A stretch of DNA of 64,000 nucleotides from Coturnix japonica (Eukaryota > Chordata > Aves > Galliformes > Phasianidae): assembly GCF_001577835.2 (NCBI RefSeq), contig NC_029518.1, forward strand, positions 34,527,462-34,591,461, read 5' to 3'. Numbering within the stretch: the stretch's first letter is position 1; every line of letters begins with the position of its first letter. The notes under the pieces are model-generated. The model made no database searches and was not told the DNA's origin. It was given only the letters and a program-made list of their open reading frames with translations. Of this stretch, positions 27,630 through 40,600 are shown piece after piece. The position numbers and the translations under genes were made by a program.

Positions 27630-28660
27630 AGAAGTCAGCGTCCCCGGAGGTGCTCGAGGAAGGTGGCGCTGTGGCAATGGTTATTGTGCATGGTGGGGGC
27701 AGCTCCACGGCCGCACCCCAACACCGCCTCATGGACGCCGCTCCTCCCCTCACTCCTCGTCTGGGCGCGGCCATGAGGAGCGGCCCGCTGGCTCCGCCGG
27801 CGCCTGCGCAGAGAGCGCCCCCCGCCCGCGATGGAGGTGGTGCTGGCGGACGCGTTGCTGTCCCGCGCGGTGGATCCCGGCGCTGTGCTGCGGGCCGTGT
27901 GCGCGCCGCTGTCGGCCGATGGCGCGGAGGCGCTGCGCCTGCTGCTGCAGCGGCTGTCGGCCGGCGGGGCGCGGGGCGAGGCGGCCGGCGAGGCGGTGCG
28001 GCGGGCAGCCTGGGAGCTGGCGCTGGAGCGGTGCCGGCCGCTGCTGCGCCTCGGGGAGGGGGCGGCGGGCGGCGCGGAGCGGCTGCGGCTGTGCCGGGCG
28101 GTGCGGGGCGCGCTGCGGCACTGCGTGCAGCTCTGCGGGGCGCCCTTAGCAGCGCGCCTGGCCCGCGACGCGCTGGACGAGCTGGCGGGCGGCGGGACCG
28201 GCGCGGAGGCGGCGGTGGAAGCGCTGGCGGCGGCGGCGCCGCTGCTGGAGGAGCCGGCGCTGGTGGGGCGGTGCGCGGAGGTGGCGCTGGCTCTAGTGCG
28301 GGAGGAGGGTGAAGGCGAAGCGGCGGCCGCGCTGGTGGCCGGGCGGCTGCTGCCGGCGTTGGGAGGCAACGGGCCGGCGCTGGGACGCGTGTGGGACGGG
28401 CTGCTGGGCCGCGGGCCGGCGCCGCGGGTCGGGAGGGCGCTGCTGGCGCTGAGCGCGTTGTGCGACGCGCTGCTGCCGCGGGGCCCGGGGGCGGCGATGG
28501 ACGCGCGGCTGTGTCCGCGGTTCTGGAGGCTGGTGCAGGAAGGGCTGACAGAGCGGGACGGGCTGTGCAGGAAGAGGGCCCGGTACCTGCTGAAGCGCGC
28601 CGTGGATCTCAGCGGAGGGCAGGCCGCCTGCATGCGCTGCCCCCCGGACGGCCCAGACGG
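27630..28660. promoter_or_regulatory. CpG island and promoter of TARBP1
   Basis: Base composition changes abruptly from AT-rich flank to CpG-dense DNA near 27630 and returns after exon 1. No TATA box is evident. An NRF1-like GCGCCTGCGCA lies at 27800-27810, about 20 bp before the start codon. The transcription start cannot be fixed from sequence. No gene was recognised on the opposite strand, so a bidirectional role is possible but unsupported. Confidence 0.8.
27831..28659 (+). CDS. TARBP1: TARBP1 exon 1: N-terminal 276 residues, GC-rich
   Basis: This single large exon encodes an Ala/Arg/Leu/Gly-rich, helix-forming N-terminus that begins [11 protein letters not shown], where human begins MEWVLAEALLS. 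The start ATG at 27831 sits in a good context (GCGATGG). The exon lies entirely inside the CpG island, and its extreme GC content opens long shadow frames on both strands. It ends at 28659 before GTACTT. The last base pairs with exon 2 to make a Glu codon, leading into the conserved SSLFWW segment. The donor was chosen because it keeps phase and restores that segment; the genomic read-through after it loses similarity at once. Confidence 0.93.
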
Positions 28661-31600
28661 TACTTCGTCCCTGCCTCAACTTGGGAAACTGAGGTGGTGG
28701 TGGGCGGCTGGGAAGGGCCGGGTCCTAAGGTTGTGTCTGTATGGAAGAGTAGGACGTCCGCCTGAGCCCCTGTTAGGGAGCTGACACAACTTCAGAAGGG
28801 TCGTAGTGGCTTAATGGGATGCTTTAGACTCGTACCAACTTTAAATGTTGTCATAAGAGTAGTTGGGCTGGATCGGGTGAGTCCCAGCCCCTGGTTTGTG
28901 TTGAACTGATGGGATGATGGACTTATAAAATAGTTTGAGTTGCAAAGGACTTTCTCAGACTGCCTAGTCCAGCTGTCCTGCAGTGAGCACCTCCAGCTGG
29001 GTTAGGGTGCTCGGAGCTCCCTCCAGCCTGACCTTGGATGTCTCCATGGGTGGGACATCCACCACCTTGCTGGACAGCCTTCATCAGTGCTTCACCACCC
29101 TCACTGTGAAAAAAATTGTATCCAGCCCAGATCTCCCCTCTTCTAGTTTGAAACCATTTCCCCCTGTCCTGTCCAAACACTCCTTGCTGAAGAGTCTGTC
29201 CCTTTCTTATAGCCCCCTTTAGATATTGAAGGACCACTCTCAGGTCTCCCTGGAGCCTTCTTCAGGCTGAGCAGCCCCAATTCTCTCATCCCCTCCTTAT
29301 GGGGAGGGTGTTCCGTCCCTTGGATCATTTTTATAACCCTCCCCTAATACACCTCTGGATGCTGTGGCATACCATGTCCTGCTTGTTCTAAGCCTGCAAG
29401 ACCACTTGGATATGTTCTACCAGCCACATGAGAACTGAATTAATACCAAAGGCTTGTAGGCTTCTAGAGTTTGTTGTGGTGGCCTCGCTCATTCAAAACT
29501 TAATTCTGTAGAAGCTGGGGTGAAGAAAGGCTCTCTTTCTATCTTAGGATGTTGCGTTTAATCTTTTGCGGGATGGGTTCCAAAGGAACCGTGCCTGAAT
29601 ACATGTTTTTGTTGCTTTTAGAATCAAGTCTGTTTTGGTGGTCTGCTGAGGAGAACGACAAACTCCTGCAGTTCTGGGAAACTTACATTTTGATCATGGA
29701 AACTTTGGAAGGAAACCAGGTGAGGGTGCCTCATAACCTGTGCTTAACCATAGTTTGTATGTGACGTGTTACTTTTGGCACAAGCAATATAAGTTTTCTT
29801 TAGTTTTGTTGTTGGTGTATTTATTTATTCAGTTATTGAAAATATTTGATGGAAGGTATCTAAACTTGAACAGAGCTCTTTTTACTTTGAGTACCTGAAA
29901 TACAGCAAGTGCGATTCGTTTAGAGGAAAATCCTGAATTTATTCCATCTGTGAAAGAATTCTGATTAAAGCTGTGGACTGAACGAAGTAAGGGAAGCCTG
30001 GGCTGTATCTTGTTTCAGGACCATGGCTAACCTGTTCCGTAGTGCAGATCAGGCTGCTGCACTCGATAGCTTCTTTTCAGTAGAGGGCACTGCATCTCTG
30101 TAGTGAAGTACTTTGTGAACTTGGACAGAAATAATTCTGCTCTTGACTCGGAGTCCAGTGTACTGCATGGAAAGAGTGCTGCTGGGGCCTCTGCAGTTAT
30201 GTGATATTACTGTAGTGGTCAGTTGTGACCATCTCTTTGTAGCTTACTTATTTTACGTTATTTATGAGTTTCCTGTAATTGAGTGAAATAGTATTTATCG
30301 AAATGTTTATCTTTAGTTTTCTGCTCTTGTATTTGAAACATTATGATTTGATGAATGGAATAGTTGTTCAGTGGGAAGTCTTGTTTTGTTGATACAGTAG
30401 CAGGGATGTATCAGTTCCTCTTAAGTGGCAGGCTGTAATGTAGTGCTATGTTCCAATCCTGGGATCAGTTGCACAGACACTGTTCATATTATCAGTTGCT
30501 GTGTTAATGTATTGCTGGTAAATTCCAGCCCATGACTAAATGCTGATCCTTAGGTTTGATTAATAAACTACTTATGTTACATCTGATTTACATTTCAGAT
30601 CCATGTCATAAAACCAGTTTTACCTAAACTAAACAGTTTATATGAGCTTGCTATATCAGGAAAAGAAGGTAAGACATCATTTTCTGAAACATCTCCTAAA
30701 TGTTAGGTAATTAAGTCTTAGTTTTTTCTTTGGCATTGTTACACCAGCTCTTTATTAAGTTTTACGGGCAGTGCCATTCTGCTCTGTGATTCAACAACAA
30801 GAAATACTACTGTATGACGGAGTTGCATATTAACTTCTTGTGCCACTAAACCTAATTAAAAGGTCCTTTCCTGCTGTGTTCTGTTTTACTTGAGCTAGTG
30901 TGAAAACAAAACAAAGTCAGGAATTCTTAGGGTAGATCTTACACATCACCTGTACAGCTCTGTAGAAAGAGGAAGGGGAAAAAAAAACGTCAGTGGAAGA
31001 GGAAAGAGAAGGAATAAAGGGAGCACCAAGACAGTGTGGTGGATGATATGATGTGGCATTTAATAGGGCATTTTTATAGATCTAATAGCTGTAATAGTCT
31101 TTTTGAAATCTGTTGCATGTTATCCAGAATGTCAAAGTTGTATATTTAATAGATTTCCTTAAAATGTGGAGTTGTATATGGAGTGTGTTGGTGCGTCACT
31201 GTCATTTCTATGTTAATTTAGAAGAATTTGCTGTTGTAACAGGTTGTTGGTTGTTTCACCCATCGTGGCACATGTGCATTTATAAAAGAATGTTTGAGAG
31301 TGAGAATAAATCACTGACAAAAGAAGGAGTTCTTCATTTTTTGGAGCTTTATGAAACAAAGCATCTTCCAAATTCGCTTGGCTTTTCAGAGGTAAGAGGC
31401 TTGGTATTACTTGCCAGATCAAGCAGATGTTCTAACTTGTAATATGTTGTAACACCAGTTGCCTCAGTAGCTTCACAGTTAAATACATTCTGTATAAATA
31501 CCCTTTTATGTAGCCATGTGAATGACATCAGTATTTTTAATTGGTGTCAAATATAATATCACTTGTTAAATGGCTCGGCTAGAGGGAAATGCATTTTTAT

Positions 31601-34600
31601 GTCCTGTCATTCATTCATGTTTCAAACTGATGTTCTTTAAAGTTACCAATGCATTGAAACTCTTATTAGAAGTTAAATTAGCAGGAGAAGGATTGATGCT
31701 TCATATTTCCACAGACCCTGAACCTCTCCAAAATTATTAATCATTATTAATTGGCTGAACAGAATAAAAAGTCAACTTAGGAGGTGCTGCACACAGACCT
31801 GACTAGTTAAGGATTCTGACTCTGGCTCTAATTTCAAAATGAAGTAATCCTAGTTTGTCTCTATCTATTGGTGCTTTGGAAGTCTACATTTAGCCACTGT
31901 TCTTCTTTTACCAGTTTGTTATTGGACCATTAATGGATGCCCTCTCAGAAAGTTCCCTTTATAGTAGGTAAGCCACTGATTATTAAATGCAGTGTTTATT
32001 GGAATTGTCCTAATAATACTCATTTCAGCATGTTAGCGAAATCCTGGATAAAGAAAAACACATTAATAAATAAATGGTGTTTACTAAACTCACAGGTAAA
32101 GAAATTCTCAGGAAACATGGGTGGCTGTGAGATGAAGCAGGTTCACATAGCATACCACATGTACAGGCACAATATTGAATCTATGGTGCCGTTTCTTAAT
32201 GTGGGCTTAACACAGGGTGATCCAAGCCTTGAGTAACGAGACACTGTGCTTGAATGCTTGTGTGTGTTGATACCCTACTATGTGTTTGGGGGTGGCCAGG
32301 GAGATTGGCATTTTGGTGACCTTCTTCAAGCTCTGTATTTGCCAGATGCTGTTGAAACACTGGGTGAAGTGGAGGGAGCAGGGTGATGTGCTCCATCTCA
32401 GTGGCCTATTAGAATGGTCTCTGCTGTGAATTTACCTCTGAGCTGTATTTTTTGTTTAGGGTCAGTCCTACTTGTAGCTGCTAACATGACAGTTGTGTAT
32501 TTCCTATTTAAAACCCAACAGGACACCAAGTCAGCTAATGGGAGCCTGTCCTTCTTTGGGAATGAGGCTGCAGAAATTTTTGGCTACTTACCTGACGCTT
32601 CTTCCAGAAGAAGAAAAAGGTATGTTTCAATTTCACTTCTTACCTTTTTTTTTTTTCTTTTTCCTTTTATATAAAGAAGTCTAATTAAAACTACAGACCC
32701 ATTTTCTGTCTCCCACATGTGCATTTCCCATGGTTTTTCCACATTACTTGAGGGGGGAAAAAGTAATAGTTCTCATTTTGACAGTGGCGTTTCCAGGGCA
32801 GAGAGAATTCTTAAGAGATTTTGAGGGACGCTGCTGTAACAAGCTACAAAATTATTTTAAGGAGAACTGAAGCACACTTACTTCATTTTATTAAAGAAAA
32901 TAAAAGCAAACAAAACCCAAGCCTCAGTTGTGAAGATTAATAGCTTTTTTGCAAGTTCTTTTCTTTGACAGTTTGGTTAATGCAGTGCTATTCAAAGAAA
33001 TCTTTAGAACTGTGACATTGTGTGGTGTGAGTTTTTTTTCTTGTTAGGTTGAGTTATCAAAACAAACAAGCTGCCAGACCTTTCTGGTCACAGTCTGTGT
33101 AGCGAGATGTTCGAAAGAACCAGTCAGAATACTAAAGCAGAAGTTGAATAAGGGTTCTTCCATTGAGGAGCTAGAGCTAGATGCAGGAAGATTTCTGAGA
33201 CACTGATGTTCTTCCTCTGAGTCCTTCTCATGTAAATGCATTTGAGAGCTGGAAATCACAGCTGATTTATTTTGTTTGCTTTTATTTTAAGGTGGTTTCC
33301 TGTTAAAGTTTATTCAGAAGATGACAAATCGGCATTGGTGTGCTGTTCCCATCTTGTTTCTTTCTATGGCTCTGGCATACATCCCTGCATGTAAAGTACT
33401 GGGCACTGATGGACTTCATGCTTTAAGGTAAAACACATGCTACATTGTGTTCTTAGAAACTTCTTGTAAGGATATATACTGAACACCTAGAACCAGAATT
33501 TAATTCATTTCTTCTGGGCTGATCTGGTTGTCCATGAGGATGGAAAGTTCCATCTCCTTTATGCCTAATTCACAGAAGAATTTAATTGATGAACGAAGTA
33601 TTCATACTGCAGTGTGTCTTAAACAAAATAAAGATTAAAATCAGTGCTTTCAGACAATTGCCATCACTCCTTTTTTGGCATTGTTTTTCCCTAGATGTTT
33701 TTACTTTCTAACTGATACGTTCTTCTAATTACATTAAAACCTTGTTTAATGTTATCGTTAAAGGTAGCATTACAAAGGTAGCTACATAAGGGCAGCCCAT
33801 AAAAGCCCTTCTTTTTGGACTGAAGTCCAAAAGACCTGTAAATAAAAGGCCAGCTAAAGTTCTTAGCACACACCTTGTTCTTACATCTACTGATGTTTGG
33901 TAAGTGCTTTTGTTCATTTTCAAGACCTGCTAAAAGTCAGCGATTACTCCAGTTTAAATGAATTTAAACTTTGAAAGAAAATTTTATTTGTAGCCTAAGG
34001 AATAGCAATTCAAAGTAATTTGCAAAGAACAAAGTAAAGACATATCTGCTGATGAAAGCAGCAGATTTCCTTCAGTTTCTTTCACTGCTAGTTTAAGAAT
34101 TTGTTGGTGTATTTATTTTCTACCTCCAACAGATAAATAAATGCAAAATTTAATTATCAGTTTGAACTGATGTGACCACAGAGATTCTTTGTTTCAGGTT
34201 GCCCAAGTCAGACAGCGTCCAATAACTGTGTTGTACTGAGTAGAATGTGTTCACTAAATGCAATCTCATATATTGAAAGTAGTAATTAGCAAGTATAAGA
34301 TGCTTCTGAACTTCCTCAGTGTTTTGTTGTACAGTACACATTTTTCCTCATTGCAGAGATGTCCTACAGTGTACCATGATCACACATCAGATTTTGTTGC
34401 GTGGAGCTGCTCAGTGCTATCTTCTTCAAACAGCCATGCATTTGACAGATGTGGTGAGGTTTTTGGTTTTTTTCTTCCTGATGTAGTAGAAACACACCAA
34501 TGCTTCTGTTGGTTAAGCAGAGTATTACAAAATACCTAGATAGAAAACAGAACAATTGGTTTTACTCTCAATTAATTTATTAATTTAACAATTGGTTGTA

Positions 34601-37600
34601 CAGTGAACAGGGATACCTACAACTAGATTGGGTTGTTCAGAGTCCTGTCTGGCCTGACCTTGAATGTCTCTTGGGACATCCACCTCCTCTCTGGGCAGCC
34701 TGTTGCAGTGCTTCACTGCTCTTAACATTAAAAAAAATAATAATAAAAGTACTTAAGTATGGATATGCTTCTGTTAATTTTAATTTTCATAAGATGAGGG
34801 TTTTTTATTACGTGTATTAGTTGATATTTTCTTGTAGGATTTTCATGCACTAGTTATAAAACAGTACCTTATTATGACATATACTGTATAAACTATTATT
34901 TTAACCATTACATATGCTCATTTAGTTCCTGAATGCCTAAAAGAAGTATTAATATCAGAATGATAACACTGTTGTAAATGTTGAATGAGCAAGAATTTCA
35001 TTCAGTAGACAGATTGTTCATGTTTTCGTTGTTTATAACATGCTTGCTTAGATGAGTGGACTCTAAGCATTACCTTTCTAATATGGATGAGGGGAAATGG
35101 CCTCAAGTTGCTCCAGGGCAAGTTTAGGTTGGATATTAGGAAACACTTCTTTACAGAAAGGGTAGTTAAGTACTGGAATAGGCTCCCTAGGGAGGTGGTT
35201 GAATCACCATCCCTGGATGTGTTTAAGAGCCGTTTGGATATGGTGCTCTGGGATATGATTTAGCAGAGGGTTGTTAAAGTTAGGGTACTATGGTTAGGCT
35301 GCGGTTGGACTTGATGATCTTCAGGGTCTTTTCCAACCTCAGTAACTATTATTCTATGATTTATGAGCTTCCATGTTGAACAGAATTGTTTTTTCTCAGA
35401 ACTAGAGAAATACTGCTTATCAGTGACTGATTTATGTCATAAAAGGTGTTAATAACGGATAGCACAGTTCTTTAGTCATTCATTAATTTTCAGGTAGATT
35501 TCAGGAAGATAGGTGTTGGAACTAGATAACCTGTAAGTACCCTCCCAACTCAAACCATTGTTTAGCTTGGAGGAACTCAGTTATATTCCTTAATAAGAGT
35601 AAGGTTGGCCCCTATGAGCCAAAAATGAGTCTGTTCAATGGAAAGGAAAGATCACTTTCTTCTTTTGCAGCATTTGTCAGAAGAGAGCAACTTCCTGAAT
35701 CATCAGGTAGATGTTACACATTGAGTAGCTGTCAACATAATATACAGTTTTCATTCATTGTTTCAGGAGAAAGTGTCTCTTCCAGAGGTTGCCAGCTTTC
35801 TTCTGTCCCTTAGACCAGAGGAGTCCCTAAGGAGGGATACTGTGTTGTGGATGGAGGTGAGAACCAAAGCTACTTTTATGTTCATCAAACGCTTTTTAAT
35901 ACCTACAGAAATGCATGATTAATTACCGCTTGTGTAATATTTAACTAGTTAGCAGCGTTTGCATTGGTGTATTTTGAGCTTTCTGTATGTGGGTTTTGCT
36001 TGAAAAATGACTTTCCTTTAATGCCATAGAAGGGTTAATGTTAACCATAGAAAAAAATATATATTCAGCAGATTCAAAACTAAAGTATTCTAAGCTGTAT
36101 CATCACAGCTGTTGAAGGTAATAGGAGAGGAGAAGGTAACTTCTCTCTCCTCTGCAGAATTGAGGACTAATGCATGAAGAAAAAGGTCTTTCTTGAGGCA
36201 GAGTGTTTTTTGAATTTCTTCAGAGCTTCTGTGTATCAAATGGTCTTGTTCTTAATGTCTAGAATATCTAGTATTGCAGTTTTTGCTTGTAAGTATAGTG
36301 AAATGCGTATCAGAATCAGTTCTCAGCCTAGAAGTACTCCAAAAAGAAATCATTTTGTGTGTAGGATATACCTGAAACAACTTAGTAAGTAGCCATAGCT
36401 TTGGCTGGTTGTTCAGCAGAAGGTTTTTGCAGCATTTTCTTATGTGTGCTGTGCAATACATCCTATGCCATTGATTTATTTATATATATATATGCATATA
36501 TATATATAAAACAACAATGCTATTTTCATTAGATGACATTCAGAAACCTCTTCTGGGATAAGGGAATTTTACCAACATTACTTAAATTTCAGAGTTGTTT
36601 TTTTTCCCTTATGTTAGTACCTATAATCTCCTCTTTTTAGTTGCTCTGAGTGACTCTATTTCTGTGTGTGGATAGTAGCATGCTAAGCCTCTTGGTAGCT
36701 CCAGTGTATACCTCCTACGGTGTGGATTTGCTGATGTAACAGTTCTTATTTCAGTGCTTTAACATACTGCTGTTATCTTGGTGATGTCAGCACAGAGTTG
36801 GCAGAGTTAAATAGCAACATACTGGTTTTAATTTAGCTTTGCAGTTGGCTGCAAGTGAATGACAGATGCTTTGGGAAGTCCGTGTGCTCTGATTTTGAGC
36901 ATCAGGAGATATCATCACTATGTCTGTATGTGCGCAGTCTTGTGGGCGAGTACCTTAAGACACCTGCATCTGAAGGTAAGTTAAATATTAATATAGAATG
37001 GTTTGAGGATAATTAAAATAATTAAGAAAAAAAACCAAAAAAAACCCACTTCGGTTTTTAGAAGAGTTATTAGCTTATTTATATTTTACCTATCCAAATT
37101 CTACCGAAGATGAGGTAGTTATCATTCTTAAATGCTAACTTTTTTCCTAGTCTCATTTTTTCATCATAAAAAATAGACCTGCAGTATTAATTGAAAATTA
37201 ATCCTTAATGCTCAGTTTTATTGCTGTGGTGATGCTAGTCCATTACATTTCTTCTGTTACTTTTCTGGGGATGCATGGAAATACTAGACTATGGTGGCAG
37301 AGGAAAACACAAACAAATCTGGATCGATACCAGTCTGGTTAGTCTTGAAAGAAGATCTGTAGCATTTGTCACCAAAGCTTTGTAAAATGACCTGATGTAT
37401 TTATGGGGAGAGAATCTGCATGGTTATGCAGTTCATCGCACACCTTCCAGAAGCAGATGAACTGTGATGTGTTTTTACCAAGGAAGGTTCTTTGTATAGA
37501 CATGTAGGTAAATACAGAAGGGACTTCTTTCTTCACTACCGGAGTTTGCTTTATTATAACTTCATTTTATAGTTTTCTTTCAGGTACATTGAAATGAGTG

Positions 37601-40600
37601 TCAAAATGACTGGTTTAGAATGCTGTCTAACTTTGTGTCATACTCACTTATTTGATACTAACCTGTGGAAGACATAAACACTAGGTCAGGATTTGTGTAT
37701 GATAAACAGCTTCAGAAGCTTTACACAGGAAACTTAGCATCCAATCATATGACACTGAGGCTGTAAAGAAATTTTGTTGATTAGTTTTCCAGGATAAACC
37801 CTTTACTAAAAGGTTTTAGTAGATCTTCTCCACTGCCTGAAGTGTTTTAGGACTTTATCTGTATTATCTGTAATTCCATGGCATACATCTGCTTCCCTTT
37901 TTAGAAGGGGTGTTTGTGTGTTTGTTTTATCTTGATTTGATATGAATTTCAGTTTATTAGCAGCAATACGAAGGGGGGGGATGGGAAGGGGAAGGGAAAT
38001 GGCTATATCCAGCTGCTTGAACTGAACCTCCAGAGTTTGTTTTGCTTTCTGAACTTCTGAAGCTAGAAACCCTGACACTACCTTAAGTACTATGTAGGAA
38101 GTTATTTGTAAGTACAGTTAAGTTTCAATAAGGAAAATTCAGTTCAGCTTTTCAAAATTTCCTTCTGATATGGTAGTTCTTACTGTAGCTTCTAGCTAGT
38201 TAAGATAACAGCTGATGTTTCTGAGGAAGCATTATGAGATTGCATTCTTGTTTAACTTCATTGAATATGCGGTGTTCTTTTTAAAAGCAATAGAGAAGTG
38301 TGTTGTGTGCTGCTACTACAGTATATTTTCTAAAATTGATTTTTGCATAGAGGAAAATGGGATCAACTTCTGTGAAGTGTACAAAAGAAAACATTTGTGC
38401 TTGAGTTTGTATATAGAAAGAAGATTGCAGAAAATAATCTTGTTAACACTGGTTGCTGTTCTTTCAATAGTTTGTTAAATTAATGTGATGCTATTTTCTA
38501 AATGCTGTGGAAACCTTAAAATATCTTTGATCAGGAGAAAATTGCTTTATGCCTGACTGGTTTGAAGCTAAGCTTGTTGCAACAATGATTCTGTTGGCTG
38601 CTGACGTGGAACAGATGAGGAATAAATCCAGGTAAGTATGAACTACCTTGTCTTGCATTTCTCTCTCCTTTTTTGTTATCCCCTGACATTCAAAGGGTCT
38701 GATAGAAGCCTGATTAAATCAGGAAGTTGTCCTTTTTTTCCCTGTGAACTTTGGGTCAGGTTGACAGTTTGTAGACCTTGTCCAACTGCAAACATACTGG
38801 GTATCATTTCCATAGATAATTAAGTGACACGGAAAACTGTGGGCTATTTATTTCCATAAGTGACTTCAGCACTTAAGGCAGATACTCAGAAGAAGACTTT
38901 CTTTTTAATTTTTGTTTTTGTGTAGTGGAAAAAGCAACATAAAATGGATTGAACTAGAGGCTTTCTTGAACCCTCTTCTGGATGTCTTGATGAAACTTGG
39001 CACTAATGCTTACATACCAACACTGAAAACAGATAAAAGCCTACAGCTTCTCTTGAAGTTATTGCAGACCCGTTCGTTAAAATGTTCCAAAACACAAGAT
39101 GGTTAGTGATATCTTCAGTATACTGTGTCTTATATTAATTATGGTCTAACTAAAACTAAGGTACTTCATGTTTTGAGACTATTGCCAACTTAACATAAGC
39201 CTAGAAGTGGTAAATGTAAAAATCTGACATGTCCTTTATGAAATTAGGTCCAGTCCTACAGAGGTTCTTCTGAAGGTGTCCCAAGGACTGGGAATGGAGA
39301 ATGTGGAACCTTTCTCAAAAAGCTCTTGTTATCCGTTAAATCGGATTTGCAGTTGTGGGTTCATTCTCCACATTTTACATGTTGCAAGTATCTGTAGGCC
39401 CGTTCTTCGCCAGTCTTTGAATTCCACAAATTGTTTAGACAGCTCAAAAATAAATGAGTATAGAAACCCAGCCTAGCCTGTTTAGTTACCCCAGGTTCAG
39501 GTGGAGCCTTCCCTGAGCGCATGATGCTGGTAGATGTACTGTTTCCACGGTTGACTAGCAGATGCTTTTGCTTTGATTAACACTATTCAGGCTGCAAAAG
39601 TTAGGATGCCCCTGATTATTTCACATTATTTGGTGTGATTTCATTTGGCATGCTTAACTGACTTGATTTAATTTGGTTTTGGTTAAAAGCAGGAAGATGA
39701 AGCGGTGCTCCCTAAGCACAAGTGTGGTTGTTTGACTGTCCAGGAAGTTTGACCTGTGCCGCAGGCTGAGCATCTTAACTTGTAGCTATGGAGTCCAGCA
39801 TCTGTAGAGTCCCTATTGCTCCTCTTCATAAAGCTTTGTCGATTTGTAACCAGAATTCATCATCCTGAGAGTGAGGAATTACAATATAATTTTCACAGTT
39901 AGGATGCTAAACTTGAACAGGATGCATCTTGGTGTTTGATTGATTCCTCTCCAGATTATTCTTCAGTATAAAATGAAATATGAGAACTTTACAGTTCATG
40001 TCTTTAGTATTTTGTTCTGAAAATCATTTCTTTATCCGCCTCTGCGCTCACTAAGGTAGGTGCAATAAATTGCTGCTTCTTTGGAAATTTAGGTGCCCAA
40101 CTTAGTGTTTCGTGTTCTGCTGCCAGAGTTCTTAAGCTATTGTAAAGCTGAGCATCATGGTGTTTGCCTCCTTTTGAATGCCCCCATAGATCCTTTTGAG
40201 TTGGACTTGTATTTTTGTGTTAAGGTAAACAAGGTTTGCTTTTCCTGCATCATTTCATACAATTTTAATGTTTTTCCATCTTGCACAGGAGAGCCAAGTG
40301 TTAAGTCTTGTTTCTTGAGTTATGAACTGACTGTCTTGGGGGGATGGGATATAATGCTGCAGAATACAGAAGTTTTGATGCTAAGTTGATTAAAAACGAG
40401 GTGAGCAGTTCAGTCATGGGAGCAGGAGAGAATGGGAGGGAAGAAAAAGGAGATTTTATAAGCTTGTAAAACAAAAATAATAACAAGTTGAATGTTTTTG
40501 CTTAGGGATACTGTAATGGGGATAGACACATCCTGAAAGCAGCATTGTTGTTCCAGAGGTCTTGATGCAGACTTCATTACTTCTGCTGTTTGCTGTTTAT

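Noticed and set aside
27635-28633. 332-codon minus-strand frame across the TARBP1 CpG island
   Set aside because: It is a shadow of the GC-rich TARBP1 exon 1. Its Ser/Ala/Arg/Pro composition is what antisense of CpG-dense coding DNA gives, and no family resemblance is seen.
32414-32521. Earlier start for TARBP1 exon 6 at the AG near 32459
   Set aside because: That acceptor puts the exon in the wrong frame and loses the family sequence. The AG at 32520-32521 restores both.
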